Positions 20,949 through 33,480 of a stretch of 64,000 nt of DNA are shown here, one piece after another. The notes below the pieces were generated by a model that saw only the letters and a program-made list of their open reading frames with translations, did not search any database and was not told the origin of the DNA. Position 1 is the stretch's first letter. Every line of letters begins with the position of its first letter. Position numbers and translations under genes: made by a program. This DNA is from Holtermannia corniformis (Eukaryota; Basidiomycota; Tremellomycetes; Holtermanniales). The DNA is taken from positions 294,107-358,106 of the forward strand of contig BCIJ01000020.1 of NCBI GenBank assembly GCA_001599935.1, written 5' to 3'.

Positions 20949-22216
20949 TTTCTAACAGTGGCACGTTAGTACTGTGGTTTTGGCAGGCTACGAGGGATGC
21001 TAGAGAGCGCAGCTGGACACAAAGCTGCACAAGCAGAGATCGTGCTTGTTGCCCGTGTTGCGAGCTGCAGGCAGGATAAAGAATGAAGCGGAGTGGATGG
21101 ACAGCTCCCAGTTGGTTTGACCTGGGTTGACCATCCTAACCCCGCTTCCGTCCTCCTTGCGCAGTCGAGCTCGTACAGACTGCTGCTGACCTGGTGTGCG
21201 TGGTGTACTCACGTGTGGATGGCAAGAGATGCTTTTGGTGCGGTCCTGCTCTCTCGGACTGCACCAAGTTTCGCTGTGGCACTTTTGGCACTGGCCGGTG
21301 CATCGGGTACTTTTTGTTATTAATGTTATTTATCCAATTTATCTCGTGGCCGTAGTGCTACCGAGTTGGTACCGTGACGCCATGGCACCGCTCCCAACCA
21401 ATCAGATGATGCGCGCGTGATGCCGATTAGGATAACATTTCCTAATACCGCATTGCCCGATCGGGTTCACGCGCCCCGGTCCCACCACGAGCTCGAGGCG
21501 AACAGAGCTCTGCGCACTCAGCGAGCTCGCACCAGCACCAGTCACCACTGAAAACGGCCAGGAAAACGGCCTCGCACCACTCGGCCACAATGTTCAACCT
21601 CGACTCTGCTCGCGCCAAGCGGTCCTAGACGCCCGCGAGCTCCCACGCCTCTCGAAAACACCGACGGCCTACCCTCGCCACCGGCCGTAAACTCTACAGT
21701 CTAGTCTGCAAGCAACCCTCTGTACTCTCGTGCTGTCTTTTCTCTCATTGCTCTCGCTCGTTCCATCTCGGTTTTTTGTAATCGCAAGCTACCCCTTTCC
21801 GGACCCGAAGCTGGACCCGACCCGTACCGTCTAGTCGCCACCCGCACTGTTCGACCCCATTCCTTGTCTCGGGACATAACCCTTCAGGAGCACTGCACAG
21901 CGCCTCGGTCGTCTTGGCTCAACCCGATCACCGCCAAACGCCCAGTTCAAAAGCTGTGTCCACCTCCGTCCGCTCCCGCTCCGCCACTCTGTAACGGTCA
22001 GTTTGGCTCCTGCCCTCCTTTGAACCCACTGCTTTGTCCGTCCGTTGCGGACGCGGCCGCGAGCGAACGAGACGAGCGCTGACATCACGCTCTCCGCCAG
22101 CTCCGTCCCTCGGTCCCTTGGTCTTCCCCGCCACCCACACCTCACCAGTGCCAACACTAGTAGATTCAGACGGTTAGTTTCACAACGCACACGGGTTCGC
22201 CACCTCGTCACCAAAC
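20949..22216. promoter_or_regulatory. Divergent region RPS0 / KAP-like phosphatase
   Basis: 1.27 kb without a supported gene. Near RPS0 lies CCTAACCCC (21135-21143). A CCAATCAG box sits at 21398-21405, matching the NF-Y/HAP consensus. From about 21440 to 22216 the plus strand is C/T-rich with many short runs of CGCTC and CCACC, as in a long leader of the phosphatase gene. A 13-codon upstream ORF lies at 21590-21628. A GTTAGT donor-like sequence near 22171 may mark a leader intron. Confidence 0.4.
21590..21628 (+). other. Possible upstream ORF in phosphatase leader
   Basis: ATG at 21590 followed by twelve sense codons (MFNLDSARAKRS) and TAG at 21626-21628. It lies in the pyrimidine-rich presumed leader. 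Whether it is in the transcript is unknown. Confidence 0.25.
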
Positions 22217-24480
22217 ATGAGCAAGACGGTCACCCCACCTTCACCTTCGCACCCGCCACCACCCTATTTCCCCTCTCTCCAGCGTTCATTGGCCCGCGGG
22301 TCGCCACGCCCTTCAAAGCTGCCGTTACCGTTTGGACTCAGCAGGCAGCCGAGTCCATCGCCAAAGCCGCCGGTTCAGCTGCCACCGCCGGCACCAGCAC
22401 CGGCTAAACCGGCCCAGACCAAGGAATTTGCACTCGCCAAAGTCGTCGCTCACCTCGCCAGGGATCGGCGCGAGCACGAGCACCATGTCGAGATTGTAGA
22501 CGTCGAGAGGGAGGACCCGGCCTGGCCTCTGCCCGGGCCGCCGCACGAGACTGAAGTCAAGCGCGGCAAACGTCGCGAACAGCCCGTGAATGCACCCTGC
22601 AGGCCGTCTACAGACGAAGTCGCCCGGCTCTGCAGCCAACACCACCAAAGCGCTTACAGCCGCTCAAAATGGGGTGCCAACGGTGAGGCTGGCCTCGTAC
22701 GCTCTCGAGACCCTCGTCGCTCACGCATCCAGGCTCGCCGAACGCATACCACCCTCTGTCGCTCGTTGCGCCACAGCACGCCAACGAGATTATGCAGCTC
22801 CAGGCCAGGCTGGAACAGACGCTGTTACAGACGTCAGGCATTGTCCATGCCTCGCGCCACCCGTCGCCTTCGAGTAGTACCTCTTCGATCGCGTCTGCGT
22901 CGGACACGAGCATCGTTACGCCCCATAGTGTCTTCACGGCCGAACCGGCTAGTCTGTCAACGACTTCGTTGGCGCTTACGGAACCCGAGGCTGAAACGGA
23001 CGATCGGTCCGTTGGGACTCAGAGCTCGCTCTGGACTGTTGATAGCGATGGCATCTGGACCGATGCCCAGGGCAACGAACAACCCGGTTCGACCTCTGCC
23101 TCGTTTGCAATGGTCCCATCCGTCGCCATGGACGTGGATCAGGACCAGCAGCCGTCAGCCATGGCGCAAACCACCGGTGTCTTCAGTCCCACGCGCGATT
23201 TCGCAGCCGAAGAGGGGTTGGAAGGCTTCCCTTGCGGGCCTTGTGCAGGCGAAAAGCGCACGGCGTGCGATCTGGACGAGGAGGAGAAACGGAGGCGGAT
23301 CAAGGAGGCGATGGAGGAGCCGCTCGTGCGCTCGCGCGGAATGAGTGGACGTGTAGAGGAAGCGCAAGCGCCTGCACCACCTCGGCACCCGATCAAGACG
23401 TCTGCCTCGCACCCAATCAACATCTCGCCCTTTCTCCCTCTGGACATGCTCCCCGTCTTGACAGCGGCTTGTACCGAACACCCATCGTTGAACCCTGCGA
23501 TCGACCCTGATCCTAGGCTCGTGACCACCCCGCTCCAATCCAACCTCGACGTCTCTGGCCTCATCCTCTCCCAACCAGTCCAATACCCGTACAAGCTGCC
23601 GGCGGCAGGCGAAAGGCCGTCCCCGCACCACCAGCTCGAGACGTTGTTGCGTGAACGCCGCCCGGCAGAACTGGGCGTCCCAGTGGGCAATCTGCTGCTG
23701 AGCAGCTGTCCGGGCAAAAAGGTCAGGCTGGATGGGCCGAGTAAAGGCCGGGCCGCAATCTGTCGCGATCTCGGCACGGATCTGGCGAGGATCCGGGGCG
23801 AGGGCGTGGGCTGTATCGTCTGGTCCGTAGTGAGCGCAACCGGTTGCGAACAGCGGCTGACGCTAGCGCGCATAGCTGTCTTGATGATCGTGAGCTCGAG
23901 CTGCTCGGTTCGCCATGGGACGAGTACCGCCAAAAGGCGCTTGCGATCGGGCTCGACGTTGTCCGGTGATTACTTGGGCTTGTGACCCGTCGCTCGTCGA
24001 GACTGACGTTGCCGTGCAGTATCCCCATGCCCGAAGGTTTCACGCCCGCATCGATTGAAATGTTTGACAAGGAGATTGAACTGATCGTGAAAGAGTATTC
24101 ACTCAAGGGGATCAACGTCCTGACCCACTGCCGAGGTTCGTCCGCGCCGAAACCACGCCCGAGGACCACTGCTCAACCGTACATCAGGCGGCGTCGGTCG
24201 CGCCGGTCTAACAGCCTGCGCCTGGGCGATCAAGATGGGCTTTGTCCGTCCAGACTCTTCCCTCCTCGCGGCCGAAAGTCAATCCCACCCTCAAGCGCAC
24301 GCAAAGCTCCCACGCGACACGCTCGCTCATTTCCTCGTCATGTCAACGGTCGAGCGCGCGATTGAAATGATCAGAAGACGGCGCAGCATCAAAGCGATCG
24401 AAACGTTTGAACAGGTCAGCTTCTTGGTCGCCTATGTCGATTGGTTGAGGCGCGAAGGCAAGCTCGTGACGAGCGCGTAA
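22217..24480 (+). CDS. KAP/CDKN3-like dual-specificity phosphatase with long N-terminal extension
   Basis: Cys-based phosphatase. The C-terminal third is the catalytic domain. Splicing joins IRGEGVGCIV to CCLDDRELELLGSPWDEYRQKALAIGLDVVR, then IPMPEGFTPASIEMFDKEIELIV. LTHCRG joined to GVGRAGLTACAWAIKMG gives the P-loop HCxxGxGRxG. The domain ends RAIEMIRRRRSIKAIETFEQVSFLVAYVDWLR, like the CDK-associated phosphatase KAP (CDKN3). The N-terminal 500 or so residues are Pro/Ser-rich with the phrase DRSVGTQSSLWTVDSDGIWTDAQG and no known fold; KAP itself is about 210 residues. The exon junction near 22684-22735 is approximate. The substrate could be a CDK T-loop or something else. Confidence 0.72.
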
Positions 24481-25248
24481 AAGTTGTATGCGTTCGCGCG
24501 AAGAAAAGTACGGTTATCGTTATCGTTGTCGTTGTCGTTGTCAGTGTGATTTTGAGCCGTCGACCATCGCTCATAGAGTAGATGGTGACATGCGAAGATT
24601 TGACAGGACGCGCGCAGGGCGACTGCGGACGAAGGCGGTGTTCAACGGATCAGGAGGTAACGATGGGCGCGTTTGAGCTCACTTGTGTTATCACCACTCG
24701 AGCGCTTGCCGATGACCGCCGCGAGAAGATTACTCTTTCGACCTAGAAGAGACTGCCAACACCGAAAGTAAACTGTCCCCTCGATGAGCGGGCCAAAGGT
24801 CAGGCCCGTTTTGGCTCAGACAACAGAGTGAGATCGCATAAAGCGCGCCTCAGCGCATCAGTCTCGAACGCGCACTCATTTCCTGCCAAGCATGTGCCAG
24901 TCAGGCTATGGATCGCGTCCCGACCTATGCGATAACGCACGGATGTCGGCAAAAGCGCTAGCGCGCTAGGGTCGTGTGGGCAGCTGGACGTGGATGTCTT
25001 GCGCTCGCATTTTCGTGTCATCGTCTGCTTAACCAGAACGGATCGACATCGATACCGCCGCCAGAAGCCGGGTCCGAAACCCGTGTACACGACTTTGCCT
25101 GCCTCGCCTGCACCTCGTTGTTATCGAGTTCGGCCCGTTTATCGGATGCGGGGGCCAGAATCAGGCTATGCCGGCCATGCTTCCTCGTATACACAGCGAA
25201 CCATCATAGCGACGATACTTGTCCGCTGTAGACGCTTCTCACGGCGAC
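24481..25248. other. Intergenic region with simple repeat
   Basis: 768 bp between the phosphatase stop and the amidohydrolase start. A TATCGT/TGTCGT simple repeat lies at 24514-24540. No gene, tRNA or structured RNA is recognised. Confidence 0.4.
24514..24540 (+). repeat. Hexanucleotide simple repeat (TTATCG/TTGTCG)
   Basis: About four and a half units just after the phosphatase stop codon, probably within its 3' untranslated region. Confidence 0.6.
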
Positions 25249-27190
25249 ATGAGCTCCTGCCAAGCGTTCAAGAACGGACGAATCTTCACCGCGGTGGATC
25301 AAGGTGATTTCGCCGATTTTTTCGTCGTCCAGGATGGCAAACTCGAGTTTGTCGGGAAACAGAAAGACTACGCTGCGGGTAGCGCTGGGAATCCGACAGA
25401 GATCATTGCGTCGGCAAACGACTTGAGAGGAAGAGTGGTCCTGCCCGGCTTCATCGATGCTCATACTCATCTCGAGATGATGGGCCACTTTATCGGCCGC
25501 GTCAACCTCATCGACTGCGACACGGTTCGAGACGTCTTGGACGCGCTGAAGAGACATCAACAAGCCAACCCGGACGCGCAAAGGCTCCTCGGCCGTAGCT
25601 GGCTGTTTGACATATTTGATCCAGATGGCGAGCCGACAAAGCAGTTGCTCGACGAGGCGTTTCCCGACATCCCAGTCTATCTCGATGCAAATGACCTACA
25701 TTCGACGTGGCTCAACTCTGCTGCCCTTGCCGAGATCGGCGTGGATGACAGTGTCAAGGACCCGCAAGGAGGCGAGTTTGCGCGAGACACGGACGGGCAC
25801 CTCACGGGCTTTCTTCTCGAAACGGCTCTGACCGAGTCAGTGTGTATACTGCATGCAGTCAGTTCCACTCATCAAGCACAGATACGTCTGGCCCTTTCTT
25901 GCTCGAGAAACAAGTGCCGAACAGCGAGTTGAGGCTATGCAAGCTGCTTTCGAAGCGTACACTGCAACGGGGGTTACCGGGGCGATCGAGATGGCCGGCA
26001 CGGCGGACCACGTCGAGGCCCTCGAAACGCTGTATGATCGGCTCGGGGGACGTCTGCCGATCAGAATATGGGTGCACATGATCGTTGCAGTCGAAGGAAC
26101 GGCCGAGGAGCGCGTCCGCCGAGTGGACGAGGCTATTGCTCACCGCGATCGTCTTGCCGCCAAGGGCGTTACAGAGTGGCTGCAGATCATCGGCATCAAG
26201 ATCATCTCCGACGGTGTGATTGACGCTTGTATGTGCCGAGTACCCTTGGGGCGTGACCATCGACTGACCTGGTCTAGGTTCGGCGTTCATGAAAGAGCCG
26301 TATGGCAACGGCACGGGCTGCAACCCGATCTGGGAGCGTGAAGTCCTACGACCGGTGATTGTTCATGCCGATGCAGCGGAGATGCAGATTGCTGTACACA
26401 CCATCGGTACGTACCGATGCGTCTAATCTAAAGTTCGAAGTGATGAGGGACAGGCGACGCGGCGTCCGAGATGGCGCTTGATCTGCTTGAATACGCGGCC
26501 GAGGTCAATGGCCCTTGTCCGACACGGCGCCATCGTCTCGAGCATCTCGAGTTCATTACTGAAGAGTCTGTATCGCGTATCGCCAAGCTCGGCTTAACGG
26601 CGTCGCTTCAGCCCGTGCATGCCGACCCGATCCTGGCGTTCAACTGGATGGCGCAGCTCGGACACGATCACCGGTGTGATCGTGCGTTCCCCTGGAAGGA
26701 ATTTCGGGATCAAGGCTGTCAGATTGCTCTGGGCACCGATGCGCCCACTGCGCCAGTGAGTCTGCAATACGTCGTACTCAGCGCACAACTTACGCCAACT
26801 CAGTATGAAGCGCTGCCTAATCTGTACATTGCCACGAACCGCCAATCAGCGCTCAAGCCCGACATGCCATGGCCGCCGACCGGTCCGGCTGGTCAGAAGA
26901 TTGTCGAGGGTGGACGACAGTGCTTCAGTACCGCTCAAGCCATCATCGGCGCCACGCGCGGCGGTGCTCATTCGTGCCGGATGGAGCAAAGGCTTGGTAC
27001 GCTCCGTACGGGGCTTTCGGCCGACTTTGGCGTGCTTCGCGATAACCCGTTCGAGGGGGCAGACGGAACCAAGGCGTGGCGGAAGGGACAGGAAGGTGTA
27101 TTGGAAACTTGGATCAAGGGTGAACGAGTGTTTGAGCGGACATATGCAGTGCACGGGTTGGATGGTATGGGAGGAGAATGTGATGCATGA
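25249..27190 (+). CDS. YtcJ-type metal-dependent amidohydrolase
   Basis: Amidohydrolase-3 family enzyme; the substrate is not readable from sequence. The start at 25249 gives MSSCQAFKNGRIFTAVDQ. The chain continues with GRVVLPGFIDAHTHLEMMG (metal-binding HxH), LLGRSWLFDIFDPDGEPTKQLLDEAFPDIPVYLDANDLHSTWLNS, QGGEFARDTDGHLTGFLLE, IIGIKIISDGVIDA (Lys region), IAVHTIGDAASEMALDLLE and HRLEHLEFI (metal His). The barrel closes with LGTDAPTAPVSLQY (metal Asp). The order matches bacterial YtcJ and the many fungal paralogues. The C-terminus encodes the usual beta-sandwich return GLSADFGVLRDNPFE...VLETWIKGERVFE. It has three or four short introns. No signal peptide, so cytosolic. Confidence 0.88.
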
Positions 27191-27282
27191 GAGGTCATGG
27201 AAAATGTCCAGAGCAAAGAAGAGACGGAAATGCGGGGTCGTAGAATAAGGGCATTATAAGCTGTAAAGTGACTTGGCCAAAC

Positions 27283-28163
27283 TCAGAACAGACAAGCGAT
27301 TCCGCCCGAGATGGCGACGACGACGGCAGCGGCCGGGACGAGGAGGCCGTTCAGCCCGTGCAACCCGTTTGTCGTAGCCGCGCCCGAGGGCTGTGCGGTC
27401 GGGAATGCAGCAGCAGACGACTCGCTGTGAATGAGATTGCGTCAGACACCTGCAGCGCGGACAAGCACGACGTACGATTGCGCATTGGGGATATCGCGGT
27501 CGGTGGCGGACGCACTCCCTGTGGCACTTGCTCCAGACGAGGATGCAGAGGCGACTGGAGAGCGTTAGATGACCTAGTGCAACCAGGTGACATAGACTGA
27601 CCAGTGCCGTCAGCGATCTCAAACTGCTCGCTGGTGGCCAGAACGGCGTTGGGCGCGGTCGTGTTGATGAACAGGACGGTGTAGGCTTGACTGCGTACGG
27701 TAGGTCAGATATCAGAGTCGATCGCCTGTAGTGACATACGCCGAGTTGACGCCGGGAAGCTTGATGGTCACTTGCGAAGCGGTTGCGTTGACTGACCCAT
27801 GATCAGCTAAGCTCGGGCATCTGGTATAAAGAGGCCATGGCGCACCGCTATCAGCCAATGCAAGATCGCCACCAAGGACGCTCTGATCCTGGTTCCTCAA
27901 GTTGATGCGGAACAGGTAGGTGTCAGTCGTTGGGTCTGATGATGTCCAATTGAGGGTGACAGTCCCGTTCTTGAACCTGTTCGTGTGAGCTTTGCCTTGA
28001 TGGCGGAGCGTACCAGACAGTCCTAGAGTTTGGATCGAGGATAGTCAACGCCGCTGTAGTCTCCGTCAGTTTCTCGATGCTGCAGCACAGACGTTCCGCA
28101 CGGACCTTGCACGTTGATGGCCGTGAGAGCGAGGGCGACGATGGCGAACAAGCTTTTGAGCAT
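27283..28163 (-). CDS. Secreted GPI-anchored Kre9/Knh1-like protein
   Basis: Cell-surface protein of the Ser/Thr-rich Kre9/Knh1 family, linked in yeasts to beta-1,6-glucan assembly. The signal peptide is MLKSLFAIVALALTAINVQ. Spliced exons give LTILDPNSRTVW, NGTVTLNWTSSDPTTDTYLFRINLRNQDQSVLGGDLALA, VNATASQVTIKLPGVNSA and YTVLFINTTAPNAVLATSEQFEI, matching the N-terminal Kre9/Knh1 domain (beta-sandwich). A short Ala/Ser/Gly-rich linker follows. The last exon encodes ESSAAAFPTAQPSGAATTNG and a hydrophobic end (LLVPAAAVVVAISGGIACLF), a GPI-attachment signal. A TATATA box lies about 100 bp upstream. It is convergent with the amidohydrolase. Confidence 0.8.
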
Positions 28164-28729
28164 TGTGAGTGGCTAGAGAGTGAGGATAGGATGCAAGAGA
28201 GGGACGAGAAGGGTGAGGATGAGGCGAGGCGGAAGGATGGTGGGTTGACGGATCGTCTACCCCTATATACACTCGGACAGGTGGACGCGTGCGGTGGGTG
28301 GCGAATCCGTGGCACTTTTTTGCCAAGACGATCAGTCGCAGGCTCTGGTCGCTACCACACGACAAGGTAGGGCATGATGATTGCGAGGCAGAGATCGCTT
28401 GGGGTAGTGCCGGTACACGCTAGAGCTCGCGCACCGGCAGGGTTGCTGGGTCATGCCACTCCAGTGATTACAGCCATATATATGTCACTGCATGTCGATT
28501 TCGTCCCGAGAGACACACCATCAGCCTGTACAGATGGCCTCTATCATGCCTGCGCTCCGAGGACTTGTCTAGCTATGCAGTCTTGAGGAATAGATCCCAA
28601 CCGTGACGTGACTTTACCGCCACGTCATTACAGCTTTGGGGTTTGATACCGCGCGCCTCCGTTCGCTGCTGACATTGTCAACCGTCTCGAGCTTTCACTC
28701 GACATCCTCGTCGTCGTCTCAGCAGCACA
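28164..28729. promoter_or_regulatory. Divergent promoter Knh1-like / TAF12
   Basis: 566 bp. On the Knh1-like side a TATATA box lies at 28264-28269, about 100 bp from the start codon. A second AT run, ATATATATG, is at 28476-28484, roughly 250 bp before the TAF12 start. Nothing else is recognised. Confidence 0.45.
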
Positions 28730-30234
28730 ATGTCGCAGCAGCCATACCGCCCGCCTACAACTGCTGCAGGAACGGCACCAGCGGCAGCGAATGCAACCGG
28801 CACTCCAGCGGCTCGCCCGCCAAACTCCGAATTGACCACTATTCTCATGAACATTCCCAACCTCGTCAAGATGGCAAACTCGGGAGGGCTGACAGAGATT
28901 CAGATCAGGCAGGTACGTTGCATGGAGTCCAGGGTAGCCTTGGGAGCTGTGAACGACTTGCATCTGCTTCGTCAGATATACCACGGCTGCCGACGACCAA
29001 GGCCAAAGTCGCTTCTGCAGCTGACGGCGTCTTGTAGTTGCGTCAACTCATCCGTCAACATACGCCCACCATCCTCGCCAATGCCACTGCACGCGGGCTC
29101 CCAAACCCTCTTACGAACCTGCCGGCCATCCTCGATCCCCACCAGCCGTGGGAGGGCGCAATCGCCAACGCTGTGATCAAGAAACCAGCACCCTCCCCAG
29201 CCACGACCGCCGCAGCGTCTTCCACTCCCACCACGCCTGCTCAGCGTCTTCCTGCCGCCGCCCCAGCAGCTACCAATGCCACGCAGACCCCGACGCAAAA
29301 GGCTGTGCCGCAGCTGTCGGAGCAGCAAGTTCGGGCCATGATCAACCTGACACCGCAGCAGCGTGAAACCTACTTTACCAACGTGGGTTGCGTACAGTAC
29401 TGGGCAGTGCTTTGCTGACAAGCGCAGAACCCGCACCAAAAAGTCGCGTTCCAAACGTACATCACCCGGCTCCGCGCCCACAGTGCGCAAACGGCTCGCA
29501 CGACCTCGACTGCCAACTCTGCGTCTTCAACCCCGCCCGCAACGACGACTTCAACCTCCGTCTTGCCCAACCTCGCCATCCCGGCCAGTGCCCGGCGTGA
29601 CCAACCAAACTCGAGGGCCGTGAGTCCGCTTTACCATCACTATGACCCCGTGCCGGCGTCGCGCGCCGCCTACGTCTTTGCCGTCCTCCATGGCTTGATG
29701 CTGACGCCTGTGCCCGTGCCAGCCGCAGGCACAGCCGGCACGGGAGGAGCCCAGGTTGGCCCCGGTTCAGGATGAGCTCCTCGCGCGCAAGCGCAAGCTC
29801 GCCGATATGTTGGGGGTCGTGGCGCCGGGCGAGGAGATGGAGGTTGGCGTAGCAGAGGTCGGTTGACAGCTCTTGCGTCGGACTCAGGGCTGAACTCGTG
29901 AGCAGATCCTGAAAGAGGCTGCGGATGAGATCATGGCGGATGCGCTCAGGGAGGCGTGTCGGCTCGCAAAGCACCGCAAGTCGAGCACGGTCGAGGTCAA
30001 GGATATCGCATTGGCTATAGGTGCGGCGCAACGCGGTCGCTGTAACCGTCTCGCTAACCTACAACAGACATGCGCTACTCGATCCAGATCCCCGGTTTCC
30101 AAGCACTCAACGATCAATCACGACCCCACACGACAACCATCGACGAGACTCAACGTCGGCGTGCTCGCGGCGTCTTTCCTCGTCGCCGCTTGGCGCTGGA
30201 AGCCGTGGCGCAGGTCAAGGAAGAGGCAACTTGA
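28730..30234 (+). CDS. TAF12: TFIID/SAGA subunit TAF12
   Basis: Histone-fold subunit shared by TFIID and SAGA. It starts MSQQPYRPPTTAAGTAP. A helical segment ELTTILMNIPNLVKMANSGGLTEIQIRQLRQLIRQHTP follows, then a Pro/Ala/Thr-rich middle with LSEQQVRAMINLTPQQRETYF. The C-terminal histone fold reads LLARKRKLADMLGVVAPGEEMEVGVAE, ILKEAADEIMADALREACRLAKHRKSSTVEVKDIALAI and, after an intron, MRYSIQIPGFQALN. AKHRKSSTVEVKD and IPGF are the TAF12 fingerprints. The stop is at 30232-30234 after VKEEAT. It is convergent with RRN6 (130 bp). Confidence 0.92.
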
Positions 30235-30364
30235 GCAATGTTTGCCTGACCGAGCTGTGTTGTACTATAAGATGTCAGAGGCATGACTTGATGATCGATT
30301 CGAAGCATCACTTGCCTTGTGACTGCAGATCATACGCGAGCGGGGTGCCGTCGCTATGGTGCCA

Positions 30365-33300
30365 CTAGAACCCTGCGACTCGCTTCTTGGGCTTCTTCTT
30401 GGGCGCCGTTCGTCCACCAAAGGGACCTGGCAAGACTTGGGTCGATGGCCCGTTGACCATGGCCGCTTCCTGGCTTGTATCGCCAGCCTGCGATCGACCG
30501 AGTGACGCGACCTCACGAGTCCACGATACGTTGCGCCCAAAGCTTGCCGGCTGCGTCTGCTGCTGTAGTGGCGAAGGCGAGCTCGCCCGGATCGTCGGGT
30601 ACGCTTGTTGGCTCGCAAACACGGTCGTACGTGGCGATGGCAGGGCCCTCGTTGGCCGTTCGAGTGCAGGCGAGCCAGCACGGGGGGTGGCCACCTTTTG
30701 TTGGGGCGTCCATACGTATGTCGACGGGTCGTCACCTAGCGTCCATTCTTTCATGAGAAGTCGGGCCGTGGGGTGATTGAGGCCTCGCTCGGGCTCGTCG
30801 TGATTGACGGGTTGGAGGTAGCTGAAGGTGATCGGTGGTGGGCCGGCCTCGTTGAGCGTCAGTGCTTCGGTCACTTGAGCGAAAAGGTCTTCTGGACTCG
30901 TCGGTGGCTCGAGCTGTTTCTTGGCAACCGACCTGGTGACCGCTAGGGTTGAGAGCACGGTACCGGCGAGCTTCAAGTCTCGTGCTAGCAGCCGACATGC
31001 TGTCTGCTGCATCGTACGGGACGAAGCACCGTCGTCGTGGCTACTTGTCGGAAAGTGATCGAGCTGAAGCTTCTCTGCCATCGCGTTCGATGGGCCGTCG
31101 TATCCAGCATGATGTCGTAGTACATGCTCAACGTCGAGATACTCTGCTCCTTGACGGTCTCTTGCCAAATGCTCGAGATATTGGTCGACCTCCGCGTGCT
31201 CAACAGCTGCCAACTGGCTCATCTTTAGGTAGTCTGAGCGCGGCGGATCATGCAACTGGATCGTCTGCGCCAGCACATCGATCCTGTTTGACGTCAGGAA
31301 TAGGTGGCGAATAGTTCGAACAGCGCACCCAGTGATGATAGGTCCAGTTTGCAACGATAAGTCGTCGAAACTTGGACTACTTGACTGAACCGTCGCGTTA
31401 CCGGTGATATCAGCGTTGATTTCTGAAACACCTCAGCTTGATATCACTGACGACCGGCCGTCACTCACGATGCCAAGCTCGCTCAAAGTTGAGCGTCTGG
31501 AAACGTTTCCCGTCTTGCGCGGAGCCAGTCGGTATCGATTTCCGCCGCACTGTGCTATCCTGACCGCCGGCGTGTAATCGCATCGCACTGATGTCGCCAC
31601 CGTTCGTCGCCGTGCTGCCATGTGCGAGGGGCACACTGAGAATCCTACCGTCTTCCAACAGTTGCAACAATTCGGCCGAACCGGCTTCCGCCGCAGAGCT
31701 CAGCAAGCAAAGTGAGGCAACTTTGACTTCGCCAGGTAGACGAATGGCCAGGAGATGAGGCTCACACAGTGATCTTGCCGGATAGGTTCTTGATAATGAA
31801 TAGATTGTCATCAAGCTTGATGACCGTGACGACAGCAGATAACGCTCGGCTGCTACGTGTCAATCATAACGTATGAGCGCGTCGTACCCGATACCGACCG
31901 TTAGTGTCGTAGCTGGCCAAGGCAGATATGGATAGCGTCGGATCGGTGCCTCTGCCGTGCATCCAAGTAAGGCCCGGCTGGCCAGGTTTGCGCTCATCCA
32001 GCCAGACCAACGCCTCTGTCGTGCATATGCACGTCCACAGAGAGCCGCGCGCGGCTGCTGTTGGCTCTAGGTCAAGGATCCTGGTGCCCACTGGCGCAGA
32101 GTAGAGTGTGACAGCTGGCGTGTCCGTGACCTGGAGCTCCATCAGTCTGATACGATATGGACCCGGAGATAATCACCTGCAACTCGAGTAGCTCTACAGA
32201 GTTTGTCGAAGTCACGACAGCCGTGTCCATCTGTACACCGTATGCCACTCGATAGACCGCATTGTGTGCCCGTGCGGCGACAGATGAACGAATCGGTCGT
32301 CTGCATGTCATATCAGCAGAGCCATGTGGAACGCACTCAGAGAACTGACAGCTCTTGCCTCAGAAAGCCTGCCTGAACGTCCAGCTTCCAAGCCCACAAA
32401 CCACCACCATCATCGATGATCAGCGCTCGCCCCCAAGACTCCGAGTCGACAGCAATGTCCATCGGTCGTCGTCCCTTGAATTGCAAAGTCGTCACCGATG
32501 CGATCTCGACTGATCGATACTCGCAAAGGTCCGGTGAGGGTGATCGAGCCAATTGGATAGCTCGCACAGACGAGTGTAGGCGAACGAAGAGGACCGAGCA
32601 CTCGTCTACGCACGTTAGTGCACTGATGCGGTTATGATAGTCAGGACGTACAGTTGTGCTGGATCGCTAATTGAGCTGGCGAATGCACAAGCTGCAGTAT
32701 CGAGGTTGGAAATTCTACTCGCGACGCATGGGCCGACATGGTGCGAAACTCGGCACCAATGGGGCCGCTGCGACTAGTCTCCTCTGCGGGACGAAGACTT
32801 GACATCTCTTCGAACCAGTCAGCTCCCAGCCCTCATTTCCCGTCTGACTGACCAAGTATGTTCCCAATGTCACCACCTGGATAGAGTACGACCCGATTGA
32901 CGCCTTCGCGTTGTGGCTCGACGATCTCTAAACATGAGCCTTGGTACGGGTCAGATGCGTTCTGCGCATTGAGCGCCTGCAGCTCTTCACGAGCGATATT
33001 CAGGATAGTAGATGTATCAACCATGTCCACTTGTGAATCGAGAAACGTCTCCTGTGACGGAGGTGAGCTCGCCGGACACGGCAGATCACAAGGCGTACGC
33101 ACCATGGCATGGTATATTTGATCCTCACTCAGTGTTACGGGTTGCTTGTGCGTTTGCTCGCGTACTCGACAAGGCCCTGATAGCTCGGCAGCATCACCCA
33201 ACACCGTCACTCGCGCGCCTTGGCGTCCGTCAGCTATACACAACTAGAACACTCCACGAGACTCACCGCCCTCGCCTTCCACCGCCCATTGCCAATGCCA

Positions 33301-33480
33301 GTACCTGTCCTTCCCGACAATGTCCGCCTTGAGTGTTACGGCGCCGGGCCGGCCATAGTCCAGGATGACACCTCCGTTCGTGGTCTTGTCTGCTGTACTA
33401 AGAGATTGGCTTGCAGCAGCTGTACGTCGTCCACGAGAGCGTGGTATGAGTGATGGCTCGACAGAGGGCGGGAATGCCAT
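30365..33480 (-). CDS. RRN6: RNA polymerase I core factor subunit Rrn6 (TAF1C-like)
   Basis: Subunit of the core factor that recruits Pol I to rDNA. Many short exons on the minus strand. The start at 33480 (MAFPPSVEPSLIPRSRG) is in frame with an upstream ATG at 33555. The first part encodes a beta-propeller: LDYGRPGAVTLKADIVG, RRPMDIAVDSESWGRALIIDDGGGLWAWKL and SLWTCICTTEALVWLDERKPGQPGLTWMHGRGTDPTLSI. The last of these matches the Rrn6 phrase WLDERFPGKP...W.H.R..DPTL. The helical C-terminal exon (30365-31354) contains TSPEDLFAQVTEAL and a Ser/Pro tail. It ends in GGRTAPKKKPKKRVAGF, the basic end typical of fungal Rrn6. Exon edges are approximate. Confidence 0.72.
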
